Assembly: GCF_021018895.1 (NCBI RefSeq)
Contig: NC_079381.1
Location: 7,280,001-7,344,000, forward strand
DNA length: 64,000 nt
DNA from: Seriola aureovittata
Taxonomy: Eukaryota; Chordata; Actinopteri; Carangiformes; Carangidae
Reading direction: 5' to 3'
Part shown: positions 1 to 12,462 of the stretch, piece by piece
Layout of the letters: every line of letters begins with the position of its first letter
Position numbering within the stretch: position 1 is the first letter of the stretch
Program-made: the position numbers and the translations under genes
The notes under the pieces: model-generated
Seen by the model: only the letters and a program-made list of their open reading frames with translations
Database searches by the model: none
What the model was told of the DNA's origin: nothing

Positions 1-3000
1 GGCACTTGTGCCTCCTCTCAGAATGAATTACTCGCTGCGAGCTGGAGCGTCAGTCAGGCCAGAAATGGTGATACCAGCTTTTTCCCACTTTGTTTTTCTC
101 CAATCTTTCAGTGCGGCCCATCAAAGCCGGGACCCACAATAAATATTCATCCCATCATATTCCACCCTGGACGAGGCCAAGGATATTAGATGAAGGAGAG
201 CTAAAGGCAGGTTTGAATTACATTCTGGCTGGGGGGGGGGGGGCTGTGTCATGAACAGCAGAGGTGGAGACTTTATAGGGGAATTATTTGCTTTGGACTT
301 AAGAACCAACCAAGTAGAACCAACAACTCCGCCTCTATCCAAACTATATAAAATATGTAGCGTATATAACAACAATACAATACAAGCCCAGTAGGGAATA
401 GCAACTTACAGTACGTTCCTTATATTGGACGAGTAGAGCTTAATTGTATTCATATCTCTAAATATGCACCATTACATGAGTAGAATTGTTGCTATTAATG
501 TGATTAATAGTTAATTAATTATCACTTCTACAACTTCACCCCACTGATCCATGCCCATGTAATTCTCATATTGATTTCCTTGGGTCTCCCGTCTCCTCTG
601 TGGCAGCTGAGCTCCCTGCCTAATTTGAACACTGGGTAAAGGGGGCACTTGTTTCTTCGGCTGTTTTTGTTGAGACTGAAATGAAGATGCTGATCTCTCA
701 TCTCATCTGCTGAGCCCTTTTCACTCCGTTTTGATCTTGCAGAAGAAGGGAAGAGCCATTGAGCGGATCGTCTTCAATGTGGCGGTGAAGCTTCATTGTA
801 TCTGCCCAAGACTGAGAACCCTCTTAACCTACTTTAGCCTCTGCATCATGATGGACTGGTGCTGAATTAATTTACTCGGGGCAACAAACGGGAGAATGGG
901 AGGAGAAACAAAGGTGACAGTGTAATTTGAGAAGGCTGGGTGGAGATCGCCAGCTTTTTCTCTTTTGCATTGTGTCAAGATTTTAAATAAACACCCATTA
1001 TGAATTAATTTGGAGTTCATTCATGCTGAATGCGAAAACCCCAAAGTCATTTTTTGTTTGGAAATAACTCATGTAAGTTTTATTTTCTTTTGAAAAGCTC
1101 AAAAGAAAAAGAAAAACCAATACACAAATCTCATTTATTCACAGTCAAACTTTCTTGAATTATTCAAATGTCGAACAAGATGTTTTTTTTTTAACTGCAT
1201 TGGGAAGTTATCCTTTTTAAAATTTACTGAGCACAACACAACCTGAGCAGGTAGCCTTACAAAGTAAAGGCCAGGTCCCTCAACTAAAGGATATTTCACC
1301 TCACTGCAAATTTAAGCATCATTGACCAAATGTGGCTCACGGTAAATTTCCCGCAAGCAGAGTCTTATCTGTGTAAGGTTATGTCTGTCCTGTTTAGGTG
1401 TTTACTGTAATTTAGTGAATATGCAGCGCAGCTTTAAACCTCACGGTGGCCCGCATTGATAGTGAAAACACACATTCCAATGAATGAATGGAAAATCTGT
1501 GGAACAATAGATGGGCTGGCTTTTGGGAGTCGGTTTGGGGCCTGTACTGGCATGAAGCTCAGTGGGAGTATGAGAGGCAGGCAGACTGGAAGCCTAATTA
1601 ATCCAGCCTTCCTTAATTAGTCTCTCTCCCGTCCATGACGCACTCGCCAATCTTCTAATGCTCCTTTTCCCTCCTCTGCTTCTCCCTGTCTCTCTCATAT
1701 GCTCCCTCTTCTTTCCCTCCATCTATATTTCTCGGTGACTTTCTCCCTTTCTCTCCCGCTCTGTCTGGTTTGCCATCTTTCCAGGCTTGACCGAATGGTG
1801 ACAATATGTTCCGAGGTGATAAACAAGCACATGCGGCTTCAGAGGGCAGCTTAGGCAAAGCTACGGTTGTCTGTGCGCTTGCCTCGGTTGCCACTAGAGG
1901 ACCAGACAAAAGCCCAGCTGTAGGCGGCAGAGATTGCCTGCACTGCATTGTCTTTAGAGATATACGGTGTGTCTCACAATGCAGGTGGTCACTGTGCGGC
2001 TGGATGGCACGACGCCCCGAGCGCTGCATCTCCTGCGTGCAGATCATGGCAGAAATCTGCAAACACTGGCACAGGAGAACACTGGATGCATCCCTCCAGC
2101 ATGGCGGGATAACAGGCCATGGCAGTAGCTGTAAGCGGGGCCAAGCCTGTTATGCTCAAAGATGCTGACTTTAATGACGCTGTGCAACACTGAGGCCCAG
2201 CCCACTCACTCTGTGCCCAGAATAATGAGGCAGTTATTCCACCAGTGGCCATGGCCATTCAAAACGACTGCACTGTGAATACTGATCAAGACTAACTGTT
2301 GACATTCTCATGCACCATGCTGGCTTCATAATGAGCTGCATGATTAACTCATCAGGGTTTGCTTGTCTTTCTTGTGGGAAAGGTAATATACTCCACTTCA
2401 GATGTAGAGATTGATATTGTAGCGAAGGAAATGTAACTGAATGAAGGTTAGAATAGAAAATATTTTTAAAGAACGTGCTTTTAACCATTTATTTGCAGTG
2501 GGAATGCTGTTTATTTTGAGGTCCTGCATATTAAAGCTGTAATTACCAGCTTTTTCTTTTTTCTATTTTGATTGGATCATACAACAACAAGTAATGTCAT
2601 GACAAACTTGTGGAATATGACCAGTAATTCTGCAGCTCCATGGATACTTTTAGCCTCTTTTAGGTCATTGTTTTGGTTTTACAGAAGATCTATTGTTTTG
2701 TCTCAGTGCTTTAACAGGAAGCTGTTTTTTTTTTTTTTTTTTTTACTCACACAAAAATGTAACACAGATAAAGTTAGCAACAAGCAGGTGAAGAACGTGC
2801 AGCTAACAGCAGCTACATATTTTCCATAAAGGCGTGGGAGTGGTCTCTCATCTAACCCTCGGCGAGTAAGTGAATGACCTTATTTCCCAAAATGTCAGAC
2901 AACTCCTTTAAGCAATGCACATTACCCACACTACCACTGGCTAAATGCCCATCTCGCTAACATTTTTACCTGCTTTCATCCAAGTTTTTATTGAAAACAA

Positions 3001-5214
3001 AACTAGAACTAAAAGCTCAGAAACTAATCTCAAATCCAGCATATTAGGGAAGAATTAATTTATGGCTTTAAATGTGTATATGTAGCTTATGAGTCAGGTC
3101 TCCACCTGCAATCCATCAGGTTTATAGAATAGCTGTTAAAAAAAATATGCCAGAATAAAATAGATGATAATTACCTGAAAAAGATCTGCCTTACTTTCAG
3201 TGGACCATAATGTGATAAATATCTTAAGGGGGGATTTTTCATCTTTCTCCGTTTTTTTTTTTGCCTGTAAAGATGGGCTATTTGTGTATCAAGGTCATCT
3301 TGTATCCCCGCTGCATTTCCACAGAACACTTGCCAGTTTTTTTTTCTTTCTCTCTCTGTCTTTCCTCGTCACCCTTTTTTTTTATTTCTGACCTCTTATT
3401 TCCATCGGGGGAGGAAACAGTCTGAAATAGAGACCAAGGGAGGGTTGAGGTGAAGTTGTCTTTTACACTCCACAAGGTAAAAATCCCCTTTTCTCCATGC
3501 TCCCACCCTGTAATAATGCTTCAAATGTCAAACCTTAGTCGCGATTGCCTTCACCATATTATATGAGGCTTTGGTGGCATTTCGCGGTGAACTTGGTTCC
3601 AGATGAGATAAAAAAAAATCTAAAAAAAATCTCTCAGGTTATTTCAGATGGTATTTTTTTAGATTTCAGCTGGAAACTTAAAGGTTTAAGATTGAGATGT
3701 GAACATTTTCAGCAGTGTATTTTAGTGTAAGCTCCAGGAAAACCCACGCATCGAGGTGCTTCCTCTAAAGAAAAAGAATGCGGCCAAAACACAAGTCAGC
3801 GTTGTTAACTTTCTGTGTAACGCCTCGCCGAGTGTGTCTCTAACTCCTTACCCCTGCCTGTAATCCCAGGTTACTCCAAGGCTGTGTGGGTCTGAGATCT
3901 GGGGAGCTTTCAAGGTTCTGCACTCTAACTGGTGTATATAGTGACTCACCACTACACTGCAGTCTGCACACTTACCCATCACAGTCCCTGAGCACCGAGC
4001 ATAAATCTGTTTAGTCTGCTCCAGTTTACTGTTTCTTTCTCCCACATTTCTTGTTTCTTTGACACTGTGAATCACTCGCTTTGAATCTCCTCTTTGTGAA
4101 TAACAGAATTTTTTTTTTTTTTTGGTGCAAAGAAAAAACAAAAAACAAAAATTCGGCCTCTTCAGTATGGCCCATTTCCTCAGTGTGGGTTTTTTGGTTC
4201 TATCTGTGTCTTTATTTCTATAGCTCTCTCTTTCCCAGGGCCTCCTCGGCATCATTTGCATGGCCTACTTTCTGTATGTGGTTTGGTTAATACCCACAAG
4301 CAGACACTTGAGCAGTAAACACTTCCCTTGCCGTGACTAGCAGTGGGCTTTCCTGAATGAACTGATCCACTTAAGGCTTGATCTGTATAATGCCTGTTAC
4401 ACCATTCAGGACCATACTCTCCCTTCAAGATCTTGACCAAGCAATCACACACCTCTGCAGGGTCAACAGGATTCACTTCCTTTCTAAAAGAGAGACACTT
4501 AATACAATAATTATATCAACTCCGGTTCTTCTTAGCAGTGATATATAATCTGTACTCTGTAATTACCACACTCATACTCCTATATCGCTGCTGGTGCGAC
4601 TAATTTTAATGCTTCACCCGTGCCGTGAGTGAGGAGTCAAAGTACCGAGTCCTGTGTGAAATCTGAGTTACCCTATCAGAGAATAATGAAAACCCGCCAA
4701 ATTGTTTCGGCGAGGCAGAGAGTGAACCGTAGAAGCACTTCATGACTGACACAGCACAGATTTATCAACATACTCCACAGGGAAAAAAAAAAGGGGAAAG
4801 AGAATGCCTCCGAGGCATCTGCTGCTAATTAAAGTTATTGATCCCACCCGACACTTTTTAAGCAGAGAGAGAGAGAGAGAGAGCGCACGTTTTTCAGAGT
4901 TTGTCCGTGTTCCCGAACGTCTCGGAACAGTCGCTTTCGTAAGGTGTGATGCGATTATTTCTACCTGTCACAGTCCCTTTCAAATCCGGTTTCAGATGTG
5001 CAACAGCTGAATCCGGTGGAGAACAGACAGCTGCGCCTCTTTCACTTGAGAAGAATCCGGCGTCCCTGCTCGCGAATCCGTGATTTGTTTTCCTCTGTGC
5101 TTATTATGAAGTTAAAATTCCTCAAAACATATTGAAACTATTTGGGTGCGAGATGATTTGCAATTTTACAGTCACACAGGCTTTCTTACTTCATATTCCT
5201 TCTTTATTAATTTT

Positions 5215-5218
<4 letters not shown>

Positions 5219-5249
<31 letters not shown>
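5219..5249. repeat. (TG)n microsatellite
   Basis: About 31 bp of alternating T and G. A (CA)10 tract at 5309-5328 follows some 59 bp later on the same strand, so the two tracts are inverted complements of each other. Confidence 0.95.
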
Positions 5250-5252
<3 letters not shown>

Positions 5253-5308
5253 TGTTTGTTGTCAGCGTTGCTGCATTTACTCGCATTTGCACACACGCAC
5301 TCAAAGAA

Positions 5309-5328
5309 CACACACACACACACACACA
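5309..5328. repeat. (CA)10 microsatellite
   Basis: A 20-bp CA tract. It can pair with the TG tract at 5219-5249 and so forms the second arm of a potential hairpin. Confidence 0.95.
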
Positions 5329-5750
5329 TGTACTGTATAACCAAAGAGCACAGATACAGTATAAAATGTCAGTAAATGTAAAAACCCACACATCTGTTAC
5401 CATCTTCACCTGTCAGCCTGAGCGCTGCTCTCCATATACCTCTGGGGCATTTCAGTGTTTCCCCCTTCAAAAAGTGTCAAATGATGAGAAGCATTCGCAC
5501 ATTAGCATGCAATTCTTCAGTATTTCGGGAGGGCGGGGCCGGGAGGGGGTGTGGGGATTTCAGAGAGCTAATCTCCCACCGCATTTGCAAGGCTTTCTGG
5601 GACACCAGAACCCCAGGAGGAGGAAGCCGTGTGCGCACTATAAACAACTTTCTCTGAGTTTTGCGTTGGACTGTCTTTGAGAGACGTGGAGGTTTGTCTT
5701 CCCAAGATGGGAGCAGTGAATAAAAGATGGGAGATGGATGAGAGATAGAG

Positions 5751-5785
5751 GGAGGGAGGGAGGGGTGGGGTGGGGTGGGGTGGGG
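5751..5785 (+). repeat. G-rich tract with G-quadruplex potential
   Basis: A (GGGA)n block passes directly into four GGGGT units, giving more than four consecutive G3-4 runs separated by single bases. This meets the usual sequence rule for an intrastrand G-quadruplex. Folding is inferred. Confidence 0.8.
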
Positions 5786-6672
5786 CACGGTTCGGTTCAT
5801 ATATAATGGCTGACTGGTAGAGAATGAGAATTGGCTGTTTTTCATTTCACCTGTCGTCGTAAAAGAAGCGCTTGTCACAATGAGGGCAATGTCACCAGGA
5901 CAGACAATGTTTCCATGACAACCAGGATTTTTTTTTTTTTCCCCCTCTTCTTTCTGATTTGTGTTGAGCTGTTGCATGGGTTAAGGTCTTTAAGCAGGGA
6001 TGTGCTACTCCTCCACAGAACATAAATGAGAGGAACATTTCTTTTTTTTTTTTCCCGTTCACGCTGTGAGGGATGTTGCCTCTCGCTCTCTCTTCATTGT
6101 CCCTTTGCTCTTCAGATCTCTTTCTCCATGCTGCTGCTTAATTCTGCTCAAATCAAGCTGCGCCTTTTGATCGTTACTCTGCTTGTTCGGCATCAAACAC
6201 TGGCAGTGAGAGTTAATTTATAGTCTGTCGTGCCGCTAATGTCTTACATCTGTGTTTAACATCTTGGCCAAAGACAAAACAATCAAGTTGTCATTCTTAC
6301 ATTATCAGACACTCTGAGTTTTTTTTTTTGCCAAGTGTGTTGTGATAAGAGCTGGGAAAAGACGTGCTGGAGATTCCACTTTGTCCAACAGAACAAAGAG
6401 TGCAAAAGGTTAAGATCCCAAGGCAGTCTATAAAGATAACAACAACCCATTGGGTTTAGGACGTTTCCTGTGCTATCCATGAAATCCCCAGGATGAAATG
6501 TATCAGCGCTGTGATCCAGGATAAGGCGCCGCTGCATACTGACACACAGCAGTGATTCCGTTCATCCGAGTGGTTTAATAAGTGTTGCAGAAAAAAAAAA
6601 AAACATCCTAAATCTCGAGCTCATAGTTATTATTGCAGCGAGTGTGAGTATGAAGGGCTGCTTCACCCAAAT

Positions 6673-6674
6673 CC

Positions 6675-6705
<31 letters not shown>

Positions 6706-6708
6706 AAA
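6673..6708. repeat. C23 followed by A13
   Basis: A homopolymer of 23 C passes directly into 13 A. It sits about 20 bp before the TA at which the Tc1 element is inserted. Length may be affected by sequencing error. Confidence 0.85.
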
Positions 6709-6729
6709 GAGATGTCTCCACTTAACTTA

Positions 6730-6759
6730 CACTGCCTGGCCAAAAAAAAAGTCGCCACC
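6730..6759 (+). repeat. Left terminal inverted repeat of the Tc1 element
   Basis: A 30-bp terminus, preceded by the TA target at 6728-6729. It matches 7968-7997 in inverted orientation at every position. It is the probable binding and cleavage site for the transposase encoded at 6891-7946. Similarity between the two ends stops abruptly inside the element after CCACC. Confidence 0.95.
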
Positions 6760-6890
6760 TGGATTTAACTAAGCAAATAGGTACGAGCCTCCTATTGGAT
6801 AATTACTGCATGGGCGATTATCTTTCAGCTGGCAACAAGTTATTTATCCCCAACTGGTGCAATGAGTTGCCTCTCATTGCTTAAACAACC

Positions 6891-7946
6891 ATGTCGAAAG
6901 ACACATCCCGTGGTCGTGGAAAAGATGTTAGTCTGTTTGAGAAGGGTCAAATCATTGGCATGCATCAAGCAGAGAAAACATCTAAGGAGATTGCAGAAAC
7001 CACTAAAATTGGATTAAGAACTGTCCAACGCATTATTAAAAACTGGAAGGATAGTGGGGACCCATCGTCTACGAGGAATAAATGTGGCCGGAAAAAAATC
7101 CTGAATGATCGTGATCGGCGATCACTTAAACGTTTGGTGAAATCAAATCGAAGAAAAACAACAGTAGAACTCAGGGCTATGTTTAATAGTGACAGTAAGA
7201 GCATTTCCACACGCACAATGCGAAGGGAACTCAAGGGATTGGGACTGAACAGCTGTGCAGCCTTAAGAAAACCATTAATCAGTGAGGCTAACCGGAAAAA
7301 AAGGCTTCAATTTGCTAGGGAGCATAAAGATTGGACTCTGGAGCAATGGAAGAAGGTCATGTGGTCAGATGAGTCCAGATTTACCCTGTTCCAGAGTGAT
7401 GGGCGCATCAGGGTAAGAAGAGAGGCAGGTGAAGTGATGCACCCATCATGCCTAGTGCCTACTGTACAAGCCTGTGGGGGCAGTGCTATGATCTGGGGTT
7501 GCTGCAGTTGGTCAGGTCTAGGTTCAGCAACAGTATGTGCTCAAAGAATGAGGTCAGCTGACTACCTGAATATACTGAATGACCAGGTTATTCCATCAAT
7601 GGATTTTTTCTTCCCTGATGGCACGGGCATATTCCAAGATGACAATGCCAGGATTCACCGGGCTCAAATTGTGAAAGAGTGGTTCAGGGAACATGAGACA
7701 TCATTTTCACACATGGATTGGCCACCACAGAGTCCAGACTTTAACCCCATTGAGAATCTTTGGGATGTGCTGGAGAAGGCTTTGCGCAGCGGTCAGACTC
7801 TACCATCATCAATGCAAGATCTTGGTGAAAAATTAATGCAACACTGGATGGAAATAAATCTTGTGACATTGCAGAAGCTTATCGAAACAATGCCACAGCG
7901 AATGCGTGCTGTAATCAAAGCTAAAGGCGGTCCAACGAAATATTAG
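6891..7946 (+). CDS. Tc1/mariner transposase, DD36E type, intact
   Basis: This enzyme would excise its element and reinsert it at TA sites, acting in the nucleus. It has 351 residues with no stop or frameshift; Tc1 transposases are usually about 340. The N-terminus holds a paired-like DNA-binding region: a first helix-turn-helix at about residues 18-56 ([19 protein letters not shown]), a basic GRPR-like linker CGRKK at 65-69, and a second helix-turn-helix at about 71-118. The catalytic domain shows D160 in WSDESRF, a glycine-rich GGSAMIWGC at 196-204, D251 in FQDDNARIH, and E288 in [16 protein letters not shown]251 and E288 are separated by 36 residues. Sleeping Beauty and Tc1 have 34, so the spacing fits DD36E Incomer elements. 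The ATG at 6891 is the first in the frame and leaves a complete N-terminal domain. The gene stands alone between the inverted repeats, and no host gene is adjacent. All catalytic residues are present, so activity is plausible but inferred. Confidence 0.95.
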   Translation: MSKDTSRGRGKDVSLFEKGQIIGMHQAEKTSKEIAETTKIGLRTVQRIIKNWKDSGDPSSTRNKCGRKKILNDRDRRSLKRLVKSNRRKTTVELRAMFNSDSKSISTRTMRRELKGLGLNSCAALRKPLISEANRKKRLQFAREHKDWTLEQWKKVMWSDESRFTLFQSDGRIRVRREAGEVMHPSCLVPTVQACGGSAMIWGCCSWSGLGSATVCAQRMRSADYLNILNDQVIPSMDFFFPDGTGIFQDDNARIHRAQIVKEWFREHETSFSHMDWPPQSPDFNPIENLWDVLEKALRSGQTLPSSMQDLGEKLMQHWMEINLVTLQKLIETMPQRMRAVIKAKGGPTKY

Positions 7947-7967
7947 AGTGTGTGAACTTTTTTTTTT

Positions 7968-7997
7968 GGTGGCGACTTTTTTTTTGGCCAGGCAGTG
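7968..7997 (-). repeat. Right terminal inverted repeat of the Tc1 element
   Basis: Exact reverse complement of 6730-6759, followed by TA at 7998-7999. A further T-run lies just inside it (about 7958-7967), only a few bases after the transposase stop, so the 3' untranslated part is very short. Confidence 0.95.
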
Positions 7998-10900
7998 TAT
8001 TTTGTGTGGTATCTGGACGTGCTGATAGTCTTACCTGTGTCTGAGATATCCATCTCGGAGATTTAATGCTGCAAAACCAAACATAATGAAGGTGACTCAG
8101 GTTTGTATCCCAGTCCCAGTGTGTCCCGGTAAAAAAACTCATCGCAGCGATCAGAGCAGCCTGGATATTGTTCGTAGAAAGACACAATAATGTTGAGTTT
8201 ATTTTTATGTAATTTTAAGTGCTGCTATTTACACTCCATTGAGTGAGATTGGGATATCTCAAAGCCTCAGCAGATAAAAACAAGAAGCTATCTGCAGGCC
8301 GGGACAATACTACAGTTAAAAATGGCAGAACAAAGATAAAAATCTGTTTTCTTTTGTCATTTTCTTGAATCAACACTTTCCTAATAAGAGGAATCTGATG
8401 GCATTGAGTCAGATGAGATGTGACATAAAACACTATACAAAAGTGTTTTTTTTTTTGTTTTTTTTTTTGCGGTTCGTATTGCTGAGGCATTGTTGGCTTT
8501 GAGCAGAATCAGACCTGATGTGGAAAGAAGAAATGAGTTCGAGCAGAATCAGAGGCCACTTTTCTATTGTCACGCAGTTGGAAAATGATGAGGCCAATCT
8601 GTTCCATGCAGGGAGAGACAGTCCCCTGTAGGCTCGCTGATTTTAAGGCAGTACGTTTACGTTATGTTCCACCATCTCTCATTTTGGGAGCGGCAGGTGG
8701 GCTTTTTTTTTTTTTTTCTGGAGCACAGATTCTAGCTCCCGCCACCCCCACCCCCACCCCCACCCATTCCCCTCCCCCTCCTGGCATTGAGTCACTTTCC
8801 CAAGGTAGTGACAGACCTACTGTAGCACTGCGCTGCTTTCCAGATGTATTTACTTTGGGCAACGGTTATAATCGAGGTCCATTTCACCTTCAGTGAAGCA
8901 GATTATTATGCGGTATATCAATATATTGTGTTTCAATCATTTCTTGGATATCACATATATATTTACTTTCCATAGTAAATAACATTTCTAAATGTCAGTG
9001 AGGCAATCGAATCACGGTGAATTTAATGGTATGAAACCAGTGATGAATGACGTCTCATGCCTCCGCGGAGACGTTTTGAGTTTGCAGTCGTTGCAGAAAA
9101 CACGATGGTCGGGACAAATGGAGAATTGAGGCTAAGCACATATGCTACATATTGATTCCCATCTGTGCCACATATTATTAATCATCTGTGATCCAAATCT
9201 TGACCACAGATTATCTTTAGCATTCTGACAAAGGCAATTTTTATAATCATGCAAATCCTGTCCTCTTCTTTTAAGTGTCTCTAAACTCTAGTACCACAAA
9301 TTTGATTTGTTCATGTCAGGACGTCAACATACTGCTCTGTAAAAACATCGCAGAAATTTTCTTGGTGTTTTCAGTTAAAGGCAGAAATCTCTGATATTCT
9401 CTGCCAAGAAACTTTAGAAGTTAGTTTTTTTTTTCTACAGCAATCAAGTCCAGGCTCAAAGTAGGCCAAAACATTAGTCATTCCCAAAATCAATCAGTTA
9501 ATTTTCTTTCTTTTTTTTCTCTTTTTTTTTTGTTGTTGCCACTTTCTTGATCAGTTTCTCTTTTAATCAATACGTGCATGGATTTCTATTTGAAAGAATG
9601 TCGCTGCATTGATTGTATGGGCTTCAGACGTCCATGCTGATCTGTTTCTTTTACGAACATAATTACATGCACTGATTTTTCACTGAAATTATGCAAATTT
9701 TATATTGAGTACATGCAGAGCTTAATGCCAATCAAGGGACTACTATGAATTCAGTTCAGTGCACGCTGTTGTGCTTGCTGAGCCAACCACCTATCCCAGC
9801 TATGTGCGGTCCTTTAGATATGAGGTAGATGAAATAAAATAAACACCTGAAAAACATCTTTAAGCTGCTGGTAAATATTTAAACTTATGTAAATATTGTA
9901 AATATACTTTTAGTGCATTGACTCAATTACATGAATTAACTTCTCCTAACTTCCCTTCTAAATTTTATATAGATAAAAAAAAAAATGTATATGCGAGTTT
10001 GTCTAAAATCTGGTTCATGCTTAATGTGCATACGGTCAAAATGATTAATTGTAATTGTAGTTATTTTTTCATGGTTGGTATTGAGATATCCAACAGTCGA
10101 ACTGACAGTAAGTATAGTAAATGCCTGCGCTTGGCTGTCCAGAGATATGCACAAACACGCCGGGTGTATCACCTCTCTGATTCATACACAGCCCAGGCAT
10201 GCTCAATTCAATCAGTCTTGAGCTGAGTTGTCAGATGGAGGGTCACAGTTCAAACAAAACTCTTCATGACTCCCAGCAGAGACAGCATTAGGCTGCGGTC
10301 CCTCAGTTCAGCGCGATGCAAATACACTGGAAGTGTGCATTGATTTTCCCATCATGTCAGGACCATTCAGCAACGCCAAATCCTTTTCCAGTCTCTCCCA
10401 ATTAGCTTTCGGCCTGGGGAACGCTGTCGATCCCCATCTGCCCATCTGCCTGTCAGTGGCTTCATTCCACTGAAGGAGGGAGATAGAGTAGGGGGAAGTT
10501 AGGGAAGGAAATGAGGGGGAGAGCAAGCAAGAAATGGATAATTCTGTGTTTGGCGGCTACGGGCAAGAAGGCTTGGCTGATCCGTCCGCAGCCAAAGCCA
10601 GTAGGGGTGGTTTGGAAGCGGATGGACTCCCTGAGAGAGATACTGTTGTTTGGATGATAGAGTGAGGCACAATGCCCACTCGCTCTCTCTCCGCAGCCAT
10701 TTCTCAATGAAAACACAGGACCTGTTCTCTGTTCAGCCTCCGCCAGGGACGGATGCAGATTTCTCTCTGTTTATTTCTATCTTCTCATCTCACCTTGGGG
10801 TGGAGATGTCACTGCTCTGCCCTGAAGGTTAAGGAAACGGGGTCCAGATAATGGCCTGTCTAAGAGTTCTTCAGATGGGTCTTTCACTCTCCCCAAAGGC

Positions 10901-12234
10901 CTTGGCGCTTAACGTCGGCAGAGCCAGGTGGACGTTCTGTATGATTGCTGCATCATCATTTTCCTGTGGCTTGTTCTACTCCTCCACCCCTCCCCGTGAA
11001 ACAGAAGATAGTTCCCCTCTGAACCGAAATGAATGACAGAATGTATCCTCGCAGTCACCCTGCATGCAACGTCTGTCCGTGTTCTCAACTGCCAAAAATT
11101 GGCCACATGCCACAATTGTCAGTTTTGGGAGCTGGAATGAGAAATCTGTGCAGAGTAAATGAGATAAAAGAATAGTCCTGTCTGTCAAATTTAATTTGAC
11201 ATCCAGTTTTCTCCTCACGGGGTTCTTTTGCCTTGCCCACCTCCCACAGCTGAACAGTGTGTAATTGCATTTGTATGGAATAGCTGTTATATTCCATTGG
11301 CTGTGAGTGGTTTCATCCTTTGGAATTGGCTCCTTGCTGATGACGAAGCTTTGTCCACGTACATATAAATCAGAGCCCATGCTGTTGTGGCAGCTTTGTT
11401 GTCCTCACTCTCTTCACTCATTGGTATTCGTCTTCACTCCTCGTCCTGATGGGTGGTGTAATTACTGAAGCCACGGGGAGGCAGCTGGATTTTATAGTTT
11501 GCTGAAAACCTGCTGGGAGCCGCCCACTAGTGGGGAGGAGGAGGAAATACACGGCACCCTTCCGTAACCTCATCAACCCGTGCGGCAAAACTGATTAAAC
11601 CCAAACTTTGATGAAAAAAAAAAAGAAAATGCATGTACACGCACTGATATTGAGACGTGATTGGACGCTATCGTCCATGCGCACAACACACACACTGAAA
11701 AACACTCATATAAATGCGTGCTCACACAGCAGAGGCCGTGTAGACATTGTGGAAATGTAGCTGTCCGCCCCTGCACACAAACAGATAAAGTCGCCATTGG
11801 CCCGGGCTGCAGGCCGATGAATTTTCCCCCTGCATCCATTTATGGGTTGTACTTTTTTATTTTCCTGCTGGGGTTTTATCTGGGGGCAGCAGTAGCTGAA
11901 TCCACATATCCTGGCCCTGGCACAGTCGGGACTTCGCCTACAGTGCATTAGTTCTCACATGAGGAATGAGTTTTTTGATGAAACGGCCCACCATTCTCAG
12001 GCCTGATGGAACACCACTATGGGTTTACCCACAGTGATCTAATCCACAGCAGGGCCCAGACACTGGCTGATATACTAGTGAGAGGGCAGAGAGACAGAGA
12101 GAGATTGAAGGAGCTGAGTAGGAGAGATGTGGAGTAAGAGCGGGGGATTGAACCAGAATGAAAAGGATATACTCTGTGAGGAGAAACAGCGTGAGAGGAT
12201 CCTCCATTAGAGAGTCCATGTTTGGTATGTGGAC

Positions 12235-12276
12235 GTGTGTGTGTGTATGTGTGTGTGTGTATGTGTGTGTGTGCGT
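12235..12276. repeat. Interrupted (TG)n microsatellite
   Basis: TG repeats interrupted by TATG units. The frames through it on the minus strand encode His/Thr-rich strings that are artefacts of the repeat. Confidence 0.9.
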
Positions 12277-12421
12277 GCTTGTATCTCACCCATCTTTCTT
12301 GGCAGATAAACAATGCCTTGCATGACTGCAGGCGCACTGGTGGGTCAGTGTGGTGTGTTTGAGGGGATAGAATGATAGAATAAACATCAATAACAACAGC
12401 CACAGTAAGAAACAACAACAA

Positions 12422-12462
12422 GCGGCGGTGGCGGCGGCGGCAGCTGCTGCGGCGGTGGCGGT
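12422..12462. repeat. CGG/CAG-type trinucleotide repeat
   Basis: About 41 bp of GGC/GGT triplets with a short CAGCTGCTG insert. Read on the minus strand it gives a poly-Ala string, but no surrounding coding structure supports an exon. Confidence 0.85.

Larger units (their letters stand above)
1..6727. other. Non-coding DNA, no supported exon
   Basis: No open frame here looks like a known protein. The longest frames run through (TG)n, (AG)n, poly-T or purine-rich tracts. The stretch at 1760-2270 is more GC-rich and carries a 120-residue plus-strand frame, but its composition is ordinary and I recognise no domain. Simple sequence includes G13 at 231-243, poly-T near 2725-2744, (AG)10 at 4864-4883, a TG/CA pair at 5219-5328, a G-rich tract at 5751-5785 and C23A13 at 6673-6708. 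A GC-box-like GGGCGGGGCC lies near 5530. Confidence 0.7.
6730..7997 (+). mobile_element. Complete Tc1/mariner (DD36E, Incomer-like) DNA transposon
   Basis: This is a cut-and-paste DNA transposon. The left end (6730-6759) reads CACTGCCTGGCC, nine A, then GTCGCCACC. The right end (7968-7997) is its exact reverse complement, so the terminal inverted repeats are 30 bp with no mismatch. TA dinucleotides lie directly outside both ends (6728-6729 and 7998-7999), the expected duplicated target of this superfamily. Inside are about 130 bp of leader, one intact transposase frame, and only 21 bp between the stop codon and the right repeat. The total length of 1268 bp is typical of autonomous Tc1-like elements. 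The A9/T9 run within each terminus is also the same length at both ends, although homopolymers usually drift. The superfamily call is certain. The Incomer assignment rests on catalytic spacing and still needs a phylogeny. Confidence 0.96.

Noticed and set aside
743..860. Splice-acceptor-like TTTTGATCTTGCAG followed by a short open frame (KKGRAIERIVFNVAVKLHC)
   Set aside because: The peptide matches nothing I know and the frame closes soon after. A single acceptor-like site is expected by chance.
1806..2168. 120-codon plus-strand frame in a GC-richer stretch
   Set aside because: No recognised domain, no splice context and no codon pattern I can defend. Overlapping minus-strand frames are similar in length.
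5132..5680. 182-codon open frame with a Cys/Val-rich run
   Set aside because: The run is the translation of the TG repeat. The rest has no domain, and other frames across it are equally open.
6965..7234. Minus-strand frame of 89 codons inside the transposase gene
   Set aside because: It is the antisense shadow of the transposase N-terminal region.
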